A DNA stretch of 50,995 nucleotides, from positions 1 to 50,995 of the forward strand of contig JBJHDM010000017.1 of assembly GCA_050486545.1 (NCBI GenBank), read 5' to 3'. Every line of letters begins with the position of its first letter. Positions within the stretch are counted from its first letter, which is position 1. Below are positions 42,772-50,862 of this stretch, one piece after another. Source of the DNA: DAOMNN01 sp050486545 (GTDB lineage Bacteria > Pseudomonadota > Gammaproteobacteria > Burkholderiales > Rhodocyclaceae). The notes under the pieces were generated by a model, which saw nothing but the letters and a program-made list of their open reading frames with translations, was not told where the DNA came from and made no database searches. A program made the translations under genes and the position numbers.

Positions 42772-44439
42772 TCATGCCTTGCCGTCACGCAACATCCTGC
42801 GCAGGATCTTCCCGACGTTCGTCTTCGGCAGTTCGTCACGAAACTCGATCAGGTGCGGCACCTTGTAGGCGGTCAGGTTCTCCTTGCAGTGCGCGATGAC
42901 CGCTTCGTCCGTGAGGCCGGGATCCTTGCGCACGACGAACAGCTTGACGGCCTCGCCGCTGCGCTCGTCGGGCACGCCCACCGCCGCCACCTCGAGTACG
43001 CCCGGGTGGCTCGCGACGACATCCTCGACCTCGTTCGGGAACACGTTGAATCCCGACACCAGGATCATGTCCTTCTTGCGATCGACGATCCGCACGAATC
43101 CTGCGTCGTCGATCGTCGCAATGTCACCGGTGCGCAGGAAGCGATCCTCGGTGAAGACGCGCTCCGTCTCCTCGGGCCGGTTCCAGTACTCGCGCATGAC
43201 CTGGGGTCCGCGAACGCAGAGCTCGCCCGGCTGGCCGAACGCCACTTCCTTGCCGGAATCATCCCGGATACTGACCTCGGTCGACGAAATCGGGAGCCCG
43301 ATGGAGTGATTGAACTCGGGCAGGTCGAGCGGGTTGATCGTGACGGCAGGAGAGGTTTCAGTGAGACCGTACGCTTCGATCAGTGGCTGCCCCGTCACCT
43401 TGCCCCACTTCTCGGCCACCGCCTGCTGAACGGCCATGCCTCCGCCCAGCGCAAAACGCAGGCCGGAGAAGTCCAGCTTCTCGAACTCCGGGTGGTTCAG
43501 CAGTGCGTTGAACAGCGTGTTGACCCCGGTGATGACCGTGAACCGGTGCTTGGACATCTCCTTGACGAATCCGGGAATATCGCGCGGGTTGGTGATGAGG
43601 ACATTGGTCGCGCCGATCTTGAAAAAGGTCAGGCAGTTCGCGGTTAACGAAAAGATGTGGTAGAGGGGCAGCGCGGTTATGATGATCTCGTTCCCCTCGC
43701 TGAGGAACGGCCCGATCCAGGCATGCGCCTGCTGGAGGTTCGCGATGATGTTCCCGTGGGTGAGCACCGCGCCCTTGGCCACGCCTGTCGTGCCGCCGGT
43801 GTATTGCAGGTAGGCAATGTCCTCGTGCCCGACGTCCACGGGTCGGAGCGCGTGCCGTCCGCCTTTCTCGAGCGCCTCCGAGAACCGCACGCATCCCGGC
43901 AGACTCCAGGCGGGGACCATTTTCTTCACATGACGCACGACGAGGTTGACGATCAGGCTCTTCGGAAAACCGAGCATCTCGCCCAGGCTGGTCACAACCA
44001 CGTTCGACACCCGCAATTCGGGCAGGACACGCTCGAGCGTGTGCGCGAAGTTCTCGACGATGACGATGGTCTCGGCACCGGAATCCCGCAACTGGTGCTC
44101 GAGCTCCCGCGCCGTGTAGAGCGGATTGACGTTGACGACGGTGCATCCTGCCCGCAGCGCGCCGAACATCGCGACCGGGTACTGGAGCAGGTTCGGCATC
44201 ATCAGGGCGACCCGGGCGCCCTTCTTCAGTCCAAGCTCCCCCTGCAGGTAGCCGGCGAACTGCGCCGTGAGCCGATCCAGTTCGGCGTAGCTGATGCTCC
44301 GCCCCATGTTGGTGTACGCGGTCCGCTCTGAAAACTTGCGCACGCCCTGCTCGAACAGATCACCGAGCGAGCGGAACTCGTTCACGTCGATCTCGGCAGG
44401 AATGCCGGGCGGATAGCTCTTCAGCCAGATCTTTTCCAT
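42772..44439 (-). CDS. fadD: Long-chain-fatty-acid-CoA ligase
   Basis: FadD activates long-chain fatty acids to acyl-CoA at the inner membrane. The 555-residue adenylate-forming enzyme starts MEKIWLKSYPPGIPAEIDVN. It has the AMP-binding P-loop YLQYTGGTTGVAKGAVLTHG, the linker/L-motif region IEAYGLTETSPAV, the FACS signature NRPEETERVFTEDRFLRTGD followed by the IVDRKKDMILVSGFNVFPNE hinge, and the catalytic Lys in KTNVGKILRRMLRD. The ATG at 44439 has a strong GGAGG site. Length matches E. coli FadD (561). Confidence 0.95.
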   Translation of the reverse strand: MEKIWLKSYPPGIPAEIDVNEFRSLGDLFEQGVRKFSERTAYTNMGRSISYAELDRLTAQFAGYLQGELGLKKGARVALMMPNLLQYPVAMFGALRAGCTVVNVNPLYTARELEHQLRDSGAETIVIVENFAHTLERVLPELRVSNVVVTSLGEMLGFPKSLIVNLVVRHVKKMVPAWSLPGCVRFSEALEKGGRHALRPVDVGHEDIAYLQYTGGTTGVAKGAVLTHGNIIANLQQAHAWIGPFLSEGNEIIITALPLYHIFSLTANCLTFFKIGATNVLITNPRDIPGFVKEMSKHRFTVITGVNTLFNALLNHPEFEKLDFSGLRFALGGGMAVQQAVAEKWGKVTGQPLIEAYGLTETSPAVTINPLDLPEFNHSIGLPISSTEVSIRDDSGKEVAFGQPGELCVRGPQVMREYWNRPEETERVFTEDRFLRTGDIATIDDAGFVRIVDRKKDMILVSGFNVFPNEVEDVVASHPGVLEVAAVGVPDERSGEAVKLFVVRKDPGLTDEAVIAHCKENLTAYKVPHLIEFRDELPKTNVGKILRRMLRDGKA

Positions 44440-44607
44440 GTTATCGCCTCCTTGAGTTGGAAAATCTCGCCGGAATGATTTCCGGCTCCGCCCTCCCAAG
44501 GCGATCCCCGCGCCAACGGCGGGTCTTCCAGACTCGTGCGACGCCCTGCTGCGCAGGCGACATCGTCTTCTTGTTGTTCCGCTGCTGCGGTGCGCTCTGG
44601 CTCGCGC

Positions 44608-45057
44608 TCAACCCTCGCCGGCCTCTTCGGGCCAATTGCGAATGTAGTTCTTCAGCATACGGTTCTCGAAGCTCTGCTCCTCCAGTACCGCCTTGGCGAC
44701 ATCGTGAAAGGAAACCACGCCCATCAACGTGTCCCCGTCCATGACCGGCAGATAACGCTGATGGTGATCGATCATCAGACGTCGCAACTCGTCCATTTCC
44801 ATATCCGGCGAGGCGATTCGCGGCCCGGACACCATCGCGTCGCCAATCTCCATCTGCGCCCAGGACGCACCCGCCTGATGGACGGCCTTCAGGACCTCGC
44901 GGAAGGTCAGAATCCCGACCATCCGTCCTCCGGAAAAGACCACCAGCGAACCGACATCCTGCTCCGACATGATGTCGACGGCCTCACCGAGCAGTCTGTC
45001 GGGCGCGATCGTGTACAGGACCTTGCCCTTGATCGCGAGGATCTCGCTCACCAGCAT
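44608..45057 (-). CDS. CBS-domain-pair protein
   Basis: This is a 149-residue soluble protein made of two CBS motifs (about 9-63 and 75-130), with VGSLVVFSGGRMVGILTFRE and YLPVMDGDTLMGVVSFHDVA. Such pairs bind adenosine nucleotides or SAM and act as energy or redox sensors, but the partner is unknown. It is between fdxA and fadD on the same strand. The start at 45057 has an AAAGGGG site. The 168-bp gap before fadD holds no gene. Just upstream of the start are four near-copies of GCATG (45079-45111). Confidence 0.88.
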   Translation of the reverse strand: MLVSEILAIKGKVLYTIAPDRLLGEAVDIMSEQDVGSLVVFSGGRMVGILTFREVLKAVHQAGASWAQMEIGDAMVSGPRIASPDMEMDELRRLMIDHHQRYLPVMDGDTLMGVVSFHDVAKAVLEEQSFENRMLKNYIRNWPEEAGEG

Positions 45058-45171
45058 ATCAACCCCTTTGCCATCGCCGCATGATTGCATGCCCCTGCAT
45101 GGTATTGCATTGCCCCACTCCGAGCCAGCGACCGTCCTGCATGCCGGAGCGTCGCCGTCCTGCGGGACACG

Positions 45172-45495
45172 TCAGCGCTCGAGCTCACCCAGCTTGTCCT
45201 TTCGCTTGGCCCACTCGTCGGCATCGGGCAACGCATCCTTGCGCTCCACGATCGCCTTCCACTGCTTCGACAGTTCCGCATTCAGTTCGATGAAATGCTC
45301 CTGCCCCGACGGCACGTCGTCCTCCGCGAAGATCGCCTCGACCGGGCACTCGGGCACGCACAGGGTGCAATCGATGCACTCGTCGGGATCGATCACCAGG
45401 AAATTGGGCCCTTCCCGAAAACAGTCCACCGGACAGACATCCACGCAGTCGGTATACTTGCAACGGATACAGGCTTCGGTCACAACGTAGGTCAT
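45172..45495 (-). CDS. fdxA: 7Fe ferredoxin FdxA ([3Fe-4S][4Fe-4S])
   Basis: FdxA is a 107-residue electron carrier of the Azotobacter FdI type. The N-terminal pattern has Cys9, Cys17, Cys21 (CVDVCPVDCF), and the second set CIDCTLCVPECP gives Cys40, Cys43, Cys46, Cys50. This spacing suits one [3Fe-4S] and one [4Fe-4S] cluster. An extra Cys12 is present. The C-terminal extension (FIELNAELSKQWKAIVERKD) is typical of the family. It is divergent from trxA. TATATT near 45559 on the minus strand could be its -10, but no -35 was found. Confidence 0.95.
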   Translation of the reverse strand: MTYVVTEACIRCKYTDCVDVCPVDCFREGPNFLVIDPDECIDCTLCVPECPVEAIFAEDDVPSGQEHFIELNAELSKQWKAIVERKDALPDADEWAKRKDKLGELER

Positions 45496-45627
45496 CTTTC
45501 GAGTCTCCAGGCAATTCGTTCGGCCCCGAACCGTACACCGGTCGATGGGTCACGCACAATATATCCGAGGGACGGGCATTTTTACCACGGCAATACGACC
45601 GACCTCCACCAAATGGCGGAGAAATTC

Positions 45628-45656
45628 TTGACGCAGCCGACGGCTTCGCATAACTT
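45628..45656 (+). promoter_or_regulatory. Candidate sigma-70 promoter of trxA
   Basis: TTGACG (45628-45633), a 17-base spacer and TAACTT (45651-45656) have a strong -35 but a weak -10. They lie in the 279-bp gap between divergent fdxA and trxA. Nothing else gene-like is seen in the gap. Confidence 0.4.
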
Positions 45657-45774
45657 TTGCCAGTAGAGAAACGCTATCGAGCGCTTCGGAACCCTCCGGG
45701 CGCACACCGACCGAGCTCGGCCGAGTTCGCACTCCCGATCGAAATCACAGTCGCCACCCCTGAAGCGAGGAACC

Positions 45775-46101
45775 ATGAGCGAGCATATCCATTACGTCAC
45801 CGACGCCAACTTCGAATCCGAAGTCCTGCAGGAGCAGACCCCCGTTCTGGTCGATTACTGGGCCGAATGGTGCGGTCCGTGCAAAATGATCGCTCCGATT
45901 CTGGACGACGTCGCCAAGGAGTACGCAGGCAAGCTCAAGGTCGCCAAGCTCAATATCGACGAGAATCAGGAGACACCGGCAAAATTCGGCATTCGCGGTA
46001 TTCCGACGCTGATGCTGTTCAAGGGCGGCAACGTCGAGGCGACCAAAGTCGGCGCCCTCTCGAAATCGCAGCTGACGGCGTTCATCGACAGCAACCTCTG
46101 A
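45775..46101 (+). CDS. trxA: Thioredoxin
   Basis: TrxA is the cytoplasmic protein-disulfide reductant. The 108-residue protein has the active site WCGPC (Cys33, Cys36) in LVDYWAEWCGPCKMIAPIL, the conserved cis-proline in FGIRGIPTLMLFK, and the typical C-terminal helix. Length equals E. coli TrxA within a residue. It sits directly upstream of rho, the conserved gammaproteobacterial order. A GAGGAACC site precedes the ATG. Confidence 0.98.
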   Translation: MSEHIHYVTDANFESEVLQEQTPVLVDYWAEWCGPCKMIAPILDDVAKEYAGKLKVAKLNIDENQETPAKFGIRGIPTLMLFKGGNVEATKVGALSKSQLTAFIDSNL

Positions 46102-46175
46102 CTTGACCCAGGGACCCGGACAATAACGCGCTTGCGGCGCCGGACGGGTCCCCGATTCCAGAACGGCGCCGCCAG

Positions 46176-46235
46176 AACCCCTCCAACATCCCTCCATCCG
46201 ATTCACTCACCAACGCCCAGTCGCGTCCTACCACC
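46176..46235 (+). promoter_or_regulatory. C-rich, G-poor rho leader (candidate rut site)
   Basis: The 60 bases before the rho ATG contain about 31 C and only 5 G, with many YC steps. This composition suits a Rho-utilisation site and may allow Rho to autoregulate by terminating in its own leader, as known in E. coli. No Shine-Dalgarno sequence is present. A weak TTGACC (46104-46109) after trxA might belong to a rho promoter. Confidence 0.5.
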
Positions 46236-47495
46236 ATGCATCTATCGGAGCTCAAAGCCCTCCACGTCAGTCAATTGCTCGAAATGGCCCAGGCCAACGG
46301 CATCGACGGCGCCAACCGCCTGAAGAAACAGGAACTCGTATTCGCCCTGCTCAAGAATCGCGCCAAGAAGGGCGAGCCGATCTACGGCGATGGCGCACTC
46401 GAGGTCCTTCCGGACGGCTTCGGTTTCCTGCGCTCGCCGGATACCTCCTACCTGGCCGGGACCGACGACATCTACGTGTCTCCGTCGCAGATCCGGCGCT
46501 TCAATCTGCACACCGGCGACACCATCGAGGGCGAGATCCGCACGCCCAAGGACGGCGAGCGCTACTTCGCGATGGTCAAGCTCGACAAGATCAACGGCGA
46601 GCCACCCGAGAACTGCAAGCACAAAATCCTGTTCGAGAACCTCACGCCGCTGCACCCGAACGAGTGCCTGAAGCTCGAGCGCGAAATGCGCGGAGAGGAG
46701 AACGTGACCGGTCGCGTCATCGACATGATTGCGCCGATCGGCAAGGGGCAGCGCGGACTGATCGTGTCGCCTCCGAAGAGTGGCAAGACGGTGATGCTGC
46801 AGCACATCGCCCACGCGATCATCACCAATCATCCGGACGTGGTCGTGATCGTGCTGCTGATCGACGAACGCCCCGAGGAAGTCACCGAGATGCAGCGCTC
46901 GGTGCGCGGCGAGGTGGTTGCCTCGACCTTCGACGAGCCGGCTTCGCGACACGTGCAGGTCGCCGAAATGGTCATCGAGAAGGCCAAGCGCCTGACCGAG
47001 CACAAGAAGGACGTGGTGATCCTGCTCGACTCGCTCACGCGACTCGCGCGCGCCTACAACACGGTCGTTCCGGCGTCGGGCAAGGTGCTGACCGGCGGCG
47101 TTGACGCCAACGCGCTGCAAAAGCCCAAGCGTTTCTTCGGTGCGGCCCGCAACATCGAGGAAGGCGGCAGCCTCACGATCATCGCCACCGCGCTGATCGA
47201 CACCGGCAGCCGCATGGATGACGTGATCTACGAAGAGTTCAAGGGCACCGGCAACCTCGAACTGCATCTGGACCGCCGCATGGCCGAGAAGCGAGTCTAT
47301 CCGGCCATCAACGTGAACCGCTCGGGCACCCGCCGCGAGGAGTTGCTGATGAAGCCGGACATCCTCCAGAAGGTGTGGATCCTGAGGAAGCTGCTCTACG
47401 GCATGGACGACATCGACGCGATGGAATTCCTGCTCGACAAGATCAAGGCCACCAAGAACAACGCAGAGTTCTTCGACGCGATGCGCCGCGGCTGA
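46236..47495 (+). CDS. rho: Transcription termination factor Rho
   Basis: Rho is the hexameric RNA-dependent ATPase helicase that terminates untranslated transcripts. The 419-residue protein (as long as E. coli Rho) starts MHLSELKALHVSQLLEMAQA. It has the RNA-binding cold-shock-like fold (LPDGFGFLRSPDTSYLAGTD), Walker A SPPKSGKTVMLQ, Walker B VVIVLLIDERPEEV, the Q-loop/R-loop region and the C-terminal DAMRRG end. The start is fixed by homology although the upstream region lacks a ribosome-binding site. A perfect hairpin terminator follows. Confidence 0.99.
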   Translation: MHLSELKALHVSQLLEMAQANGIDGANRLKKQELVFALLKNRAKKGEPIYGDGALEVLPDGFGFLRSPDTSYLAGTDDIYVSPSQIRRFNLHTGDTIEGEIRTPKDGERYFAMVKLDKINGEPPENCKHKILFENLTPLHPNECLKLEREMRGEENVTGRVIDMIAPIGKGQRGLIVSPPKSGKTVMLQHIAHAIITNHPDVVVIVLLIDERPEEVTEMQRSVRGEVVASTFDEPASRHVQVAEMVIEKAKRLTEHKKDVVILLDSLTRLARAYNTVVPASGKVLTGGVDANALQKPKRFFGAARNIEEGGSLTIIATALIDTGSRMDDVIYEEFKGTGNLELHLDRRMAEKRVYPAINVNRSGTRREELLMKPDILQKVWILRKLLYGMDDIDAMEFLLDKIKATKNNAEFFDAMRRG

Positions 47496-47510
47496 ACGGC
47501 GGCACACACA

Positions 47511-47538
47511 AAAAACGCCACCCGAGGGTGGCGTTTTT
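47511..47538. terminator. Bidirectional intrinsic terminator between rho and the convergent dehydrogenase gene
   Basis: AAAAACGCCACCC (47511-47523) and GGGTGGCGTTTTT (47526-47538) are perfect complements separated by GA. An A-run on one side and a T-run on the other make it work on both strands, 16 bases after the rho stop and 29 from the neighbour's stop. Confidence 0.93.
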
Positions 47539-47566
47539 CTTGGGGCAGCGGCGGGACCGCAGCTGC

Positions 47567-48418
47567 TCAGGAATAGTCGAAGAAACCCTTGCCGGTCTTG
47601 CGCCCGAGGTAGCCGGCCTCGACCATCTCGACGAGCAGCGGCGCGGGACGGTACTTGGGATCCTTGAAGCCCTCGAACAGCACCTGCATGACCGCAAGCT
47701 GGACATCCAGGCCGATCAGGTCGCACAGCGCCAGCGGGCCGATCGGATGGTTGCAGCCGAGCTTCATCGCCTCATCGATTTCGGCCGCCGTTGCCAACCC
47801 CTCTCCAAGCGCGAACACCGCCTCGTTGATCATCGGGCACAGCATGCGATTTACGACGAACCCCGGACTGTTCTTTACCTGCACGGGGGTCTTGCCGATC
47901 TCCTTCGAAACCGTCTCGACCGCAGCATAGGTCTCGTCGGAGGTCTGCAGGCCGCGGATCAATTCGACCAGCGCCATGACCGGCACCGGGTTGAAGAAGT
48001 GCATGCCGATCACGCGGGGCGCACGGGAAGTCGATGCCGCCAGCCGGGTAATCGAGATTGACGAGGTGTTCGTCGCGATGATCGCATCCTGCTTCAGGGT
48101 CTTGTCCAGCTGCGCGAAGATCTTGAGCTTGAGATCCAGGTTCTCGGTGGCTGCCTCGATGACGAGATCGACATCGGAAACCGCCGACAGGTCCGTCGAG
48201 GTTCCGATGCGGGCCATGACTTCGGCCTTCTGCGCCTCGGTCATCTTTTCCTTTTTCACGAGCCGTGCGAGGCTGCCGTCAATCGTCTTCAGGCCGCGCT
48301 CGAGCGCCGTATCTGCGACGTCGGTCATGACCACGTCGAAACCGGCCACCGCGAAGGCCTGCGCGATGCCGTTGCCCATCGTCCCGGCGCCCACGACGCC
48401 AATCCTGCGAAGTTCCAT
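47567..48418 (-). CDS. 3-hydroxybutyryl-CoA dehydrogenase
   Basis: This is an NAD-dependent short-chain 3-hydroxyacyl-CoA dehydrogenase of 283 residues (Hbd/PaaH type). It has the Rossmann loop GVVGAGTMGNGIAQ (G-x-G-x-x-G), catalytic segments ATNTSSISIT, GMHFFNPVPVMALVE and KNSPGFVVNRMLCPMINEA, and the C-terminal dimerisation domain ending TGKGFFDYS. It could act in butanoate or PHB metabolism or in fatty-acid degradation. No thiolase or crotonase gene is adjacent, so the pathway is open. The start at 48418 has an AGGAG site. A small dyad CATAC-N6-GTATG lies at 48467-48482 in the 129-bp gap upstream. Confidence 0.93.
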   Translation of the reverse strand: MELRRIGVVGAGTMGNGIAQAFAVAGFDVVMTDVADTALERGLKTIDGSLARLVKKEKMTEAQKAEVMARIGTSTDLSAVSDVDLVIEAATENLDLKLKIFAQLDKTLKQDAIIATNTSSISITRLAASTSRAPRVIGMHFFNPVPVMALVELIRGLQTSDETYAAVETVSKEIGKTPVQVKNSPGFVVNRMLCPMINEAVFALGEGLATAAEIDEAMKLGCNHPIGPLALCDLIGLDVQLAVMQVLFEGFKDPKYRPAPLLVEMVEAGYLGRKTGKGFFDYS

Positions 48419-48547
48419 TCCAACCACTCCTGTATCGATTCGTCCAAGGGATTCGACCGCCGCATCCATACCGCAGCGTATGGCACGACTGTAGCGCACT
48501 TCCTACCCCGAAGGCCAGCCTTCCGCACCACGCTTGGCGGCGTATCG

Positions 48548-49915
48548 ATGGACAGCCTCGTCGCTTGCCGATACGCTCCCGACATGACTGCACTCGACTG
48601 GATGCGCGGCCGTTCCCGTGTTGTTCTGGCACTGACCCTGCTGGCCATGGTCGGCGGTCTCATCCTTGCCTTCTGGCTGCTGTTCCACCACGTTCGCCCC
48701 GCACCGCCGCGCACCGTCACGATGGTCACGGGTGCTCCCGGAGGCGCCTATGCACTCTATGGCGAGCGCTACCGCCAGGCCCTTGCACGGGAGGGGATCG
48801 AACTGGTGCTGCGTTCCTCGTCCGGGTCGATCGAGAACCTGCGCGTGCTGATGACCGAGCCAGGGATCGAGCTCGGGTTCATCCAGGGCGGCATCGCCAA
48901 CGATCCCGAATCCCGTGACCTGATGTTGCTCGGCAGCATGTATTTCGAACCGGTGTGGTTGTTTCATCGCCTGGACGAGCCACTGACCCGCCTCACGCAG
49001 TTGGAGGGTCGCCGTGTTGCAGTCGGCGCCTTCGGCAGCGGCACGCAGTTGCTCGCACTGCAACTGCTGGCGACGACCGATCTGGCGGTTGACAGCCCGG
49101 GATGGCTGCCGGTCGGGGGCGAGGATGCGGCCGTGGCCCTGCTCGAAGGACGCATCGATGCGGCGTTCATGATTGCCGGTGCGGACGCACCGACCGTGCG
49201 CAAGCTGCTCGCCGGAGAAGGCATCCGGATTGCCGAGCTCGATCACGTCGACGCCTATGCACGGCGGATTCCACAGTTGACCGTCCAGACGCTGCCCGCC
49301 GGCGCGATCGACCTCGCCGGCCCGAATCCCCCACGCGATCTGCGACTGCTCGGCGCCACCGCCAACCTCGTCGCCCGTTCCGACCTGCATCCGGCGATCA
49401 TCAGCCTGCTCATGCAAAGCGCCCGCGAGATCCACGGCACGCCGGGCCTGCTCCAGCAAGCGGGCGAGTATCCGAACATCCGCACACGTGACCTGCCCCC
49501 CAGCGGTGTCGCACAGCGCTTCCTCGAGACCGGACCTTCCTTCCTGCAGCGCTACCTGCCGTTCTGGCTGGCCGTGCTGGCCGACCGGCTGCTGGTGTCC
49601 CTGCTGCCGTTGATCGCGGTCATGATTCCGTTGATGCGCGTCGCACCGGCCCTGTACGCATGGCGCATGCGTTCGCGCATCTACCGCTGGTACGGCGAGC
49701 TGAAGTTTCTCGAACAGGCGATCCACGACCGACCGGACGCCGACCGTACCGAAGACTACCTGGCACAGCTCGACCGCCTCGAGGAGCGAGCCAACCACAT
49801 TCGGATTCCGCTGGCCTACAACAACGAGCTCTATACGCTGCGCGAGCACATCCAGCTCGTCCGCCGCAAGCTGCTCGGCCACATGGCAGACCTTCCGGAG
49901 CAGTCGCGGACGTAG
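48548..49915 (+). CDS. TAXI-family TRAP transporter solute-binding protein with C-terminal membrane anchor
   Basis: This is a 455-residue protein. An N-terminal membrane segment (about 27-48, VVLALTLLAMVGGLILAFWL) may be an uncleaved signal. A TAXI-type binding domain follows (about 55-320), with TMVTGAPGGAYALYGERYRQ, GIELGFIQGGIAND and VAVGAFGSGTQLLA. A second hydrophobic segment (about 335-365) then precedes a basic, helical tail. The second segment suggests membrane anchoring rather than a free periplasmic protein. No TRAP permease gene (DctM/DctQM) is nearby. The start may be 48548 or an internal ATG at 48584; neither has a clear ribosome-binding site. Confidence 0.82.
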   Translation: MDSLVACRYAPDMTALDWMRGRSRVVLALTLLAMVGGLILAFWLLFHHVRPAPPRTVTMVTGAPGGAYALYGERYRQALAREGIELVLRSSSGSIENLRVLMTEPGIELGFIQGGIANDPESRDLMLLGSMYFEPVWLFHRLDEPLTRLTQLEGRRVAVGAFGSGTQLLALQLLATTDLAVDSPGWLPVGGEDAAVALLEGRIDAAFMIAGADAPTVRKLLAGEGIRIAELDHVDAYARRIPQLTVQTLPAGAIDLAGPNPPRDLRLLGATANLVARSDLHPAIISLLMQSAREIHGTPGLLQQAGEYPNIRTRDLPPSGVAQRFLETGPSFLQRYLPFWLAVLADRLLVSLLPLIAVMIPLMRVAPALYAWRMRSRIYRWYGELKFLEQAIHDRPDADRTEDYLAQLDRLEERANHIRIPLAYNNELYTLREHIQLVRRKLLGHMADLPEQSRT

Positions 49916-50042
49916 GTTGTACCGTAAGGCGCGGCCTGCACACCAATGAATTCGTGCAAGATTTCCATCGCGGCGCCGGGGGTCCGGAGCGACGGAGCCG
50001 ACTCATTGCGGCGATTGGAGCCTTGTTGGAGGCCGAAAAGGA

Positions 50043-50070
50043 AGAAAGGGAACCTTGCGGTTCCCTTTCT
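50043..50070 (-). terminator. Terminator of the tRNA operon
   Basis: On the minus strand AGAAAGGGAACC and GGTTCCCTTTCT form a perfect 12-bp stem with a GCAA tetraloop, followed by TCCTTTT. It begins 4 bases after the last tRNA-Asp. The remaining gap to the solute-binding gene (49916-50042) holds nothing recognisable. Confidence 0.85.
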
Positions 50071-50074
50071 CGTA

Positions 50075-50151
50075 TGGCGGAGTGGACGGGACTCGAACCC
50101 GCGACCCCCGGCGTGACAGGCCGGTATTCTAACCAACTGAACTACCACTCC
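50075..50151 (-). tRNA. tRNA-Asp (GTC), copy in downstream unit
   Basis: The 77-nt cloverleaf begins GGAGTGGTAGTTCAG, has anticodon GTC in the loop CTGTCAC, the T-loop GGTTCGAGTCC, and encodes the 3' CCA. It is near-identical to E. coli tRNA-Asp. It is the last gene of the Ala-Glu-Asp unit and identical to the copy at 50494-50570. Confidence 0.97.
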
Positions 50152-50213
50152 AAAACTGCCTCCGGCGATTTCCCGCCGGCTTGCGATCCGTGCTGCGCAC
50201 GTCCCGCGCTGTC

Positions 50214-50289
50214 TGGCGTCCCCACGGGGATTCGAACCCCGGTTACCGCCGTGAAAGGGCGATGTCCTAGGCCTCTAGACGATGGGGAC
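50214..50289 (-). tRNA. tRNA-Glu (TTC), copy in downstream unit
   Basis: The 76-nt cloverleaf begins GTCCCCATCGTCTAG, has anticodon TTC in the loop CTTTCAC, the T-loop GGTTCGAATCC, and encodes CCA. It lies 62 bases upstream of tRNA-Asp and 20 downstream of tRNA-Ala in the transcript. Confidence 0.97.
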
Positions 50290-50309
50290 CTAGCGTTTCT
50301 TCCTGCGGT

Positions 50310-50385
<76 letters not shown>

Positions 50386-50400
50386 CCGACAGAGCTGCGC

Positions 50401-50429
50401 ATTATAGCTTTGCACACTTCCCGCTGCAA
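50401..50429 (-). promoter_or_regulatory. Promoter of the downstream tRNA unit
   Basis: On the minus strand TTGCAG (50429-50424), 17 bases and a perfect TATAAT (50406-50401) are followed by a GC-rich discriminator (GCGCAGC) typical of stringently controlled stable-RNA promoters. It sits in the 108-bp spacer between the two tRNA units. Confidence 0.85.
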
Positions 50430-50493
50430 GCCCGGACCCCCACTTGACGACGATCCAGGCCGTTTACGCGACGACCCGTCGTCGCGGTGAAGC

Positions 50494-50570
50494 TGGCGGA
50501 GTGGACGGGACTCGAACCCGCGACCCCCGGCGTGACAGGCCGGTATTCTAACCAACTGAACTACCACTCC
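50494..50570 (-). tRNA. tRNA-Asp (GTC), copy in upstream unit
   Basis: This 77-nt tRNA-Asp is identical to 50075-50151, with anticodon GTC and an encoded CCA. It is the last gene of the promoter-proximal Ala-Glu-Asp unit. No terminator hairpin follows it before the second promoter. Confidence 0.97.
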
Positions 50571-50632
50571 AAAACTGCCTCCGGCGACTTCCCGCCGGCT
50601 TGCGATCCGTGCTGCGCACGTCCCGCGCTGTC

Positions 50633-50708
50633 TGGCGTCCCCACGGGGATTCGAACCCCGGTTACCGCCGTGAAAGGGCGATGTCCTAGGCCTCTAGACG
50701 ATGGGGAC
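50633..50708 (-). tRNA. tRNA-Glu (TTC), copy in upstream unit
   Basis: This 76-nt tRNA-Glu is identical to 50214-50289, with anticodon TTC and an encoded CCA. Confidence 0.97.
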
Positions 50709-50728
50709 CTAGCGTTTCTTCCTGCGGT

Positions 50729-50804
<76 letters not shown>

Positions 50805-50822
50805 GACCGCGAAAGAGCGCGC

Positions 50823-50851
50823 ATTATAGGGCGGTCCCAAAACCGTGTAAA
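50823..50851 (-). promoter_or_regulatory. Promoter of the upstream tRNA unit
   Basis: On the minus strand TTTACA (50851-50846), 17 bases and a perfect TATAAT (50828-50823) are followed by a GCGCGC discriminator. It lies 11 bases beyond the oxidase stop codon and 18 before tRNA-Ala. Confidence 0.88.
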
Positions 50852-50862
50852 GCGCGATCCGC

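Noticed and set aside
42581..42868. A plus-strand Tyr/Asp-rich ORF in the ilv leader region
   Set aside because: TAC codons on the plus strand are the complement of the GTA valine codons of the minus-strand leader peptide. It is a shadow.
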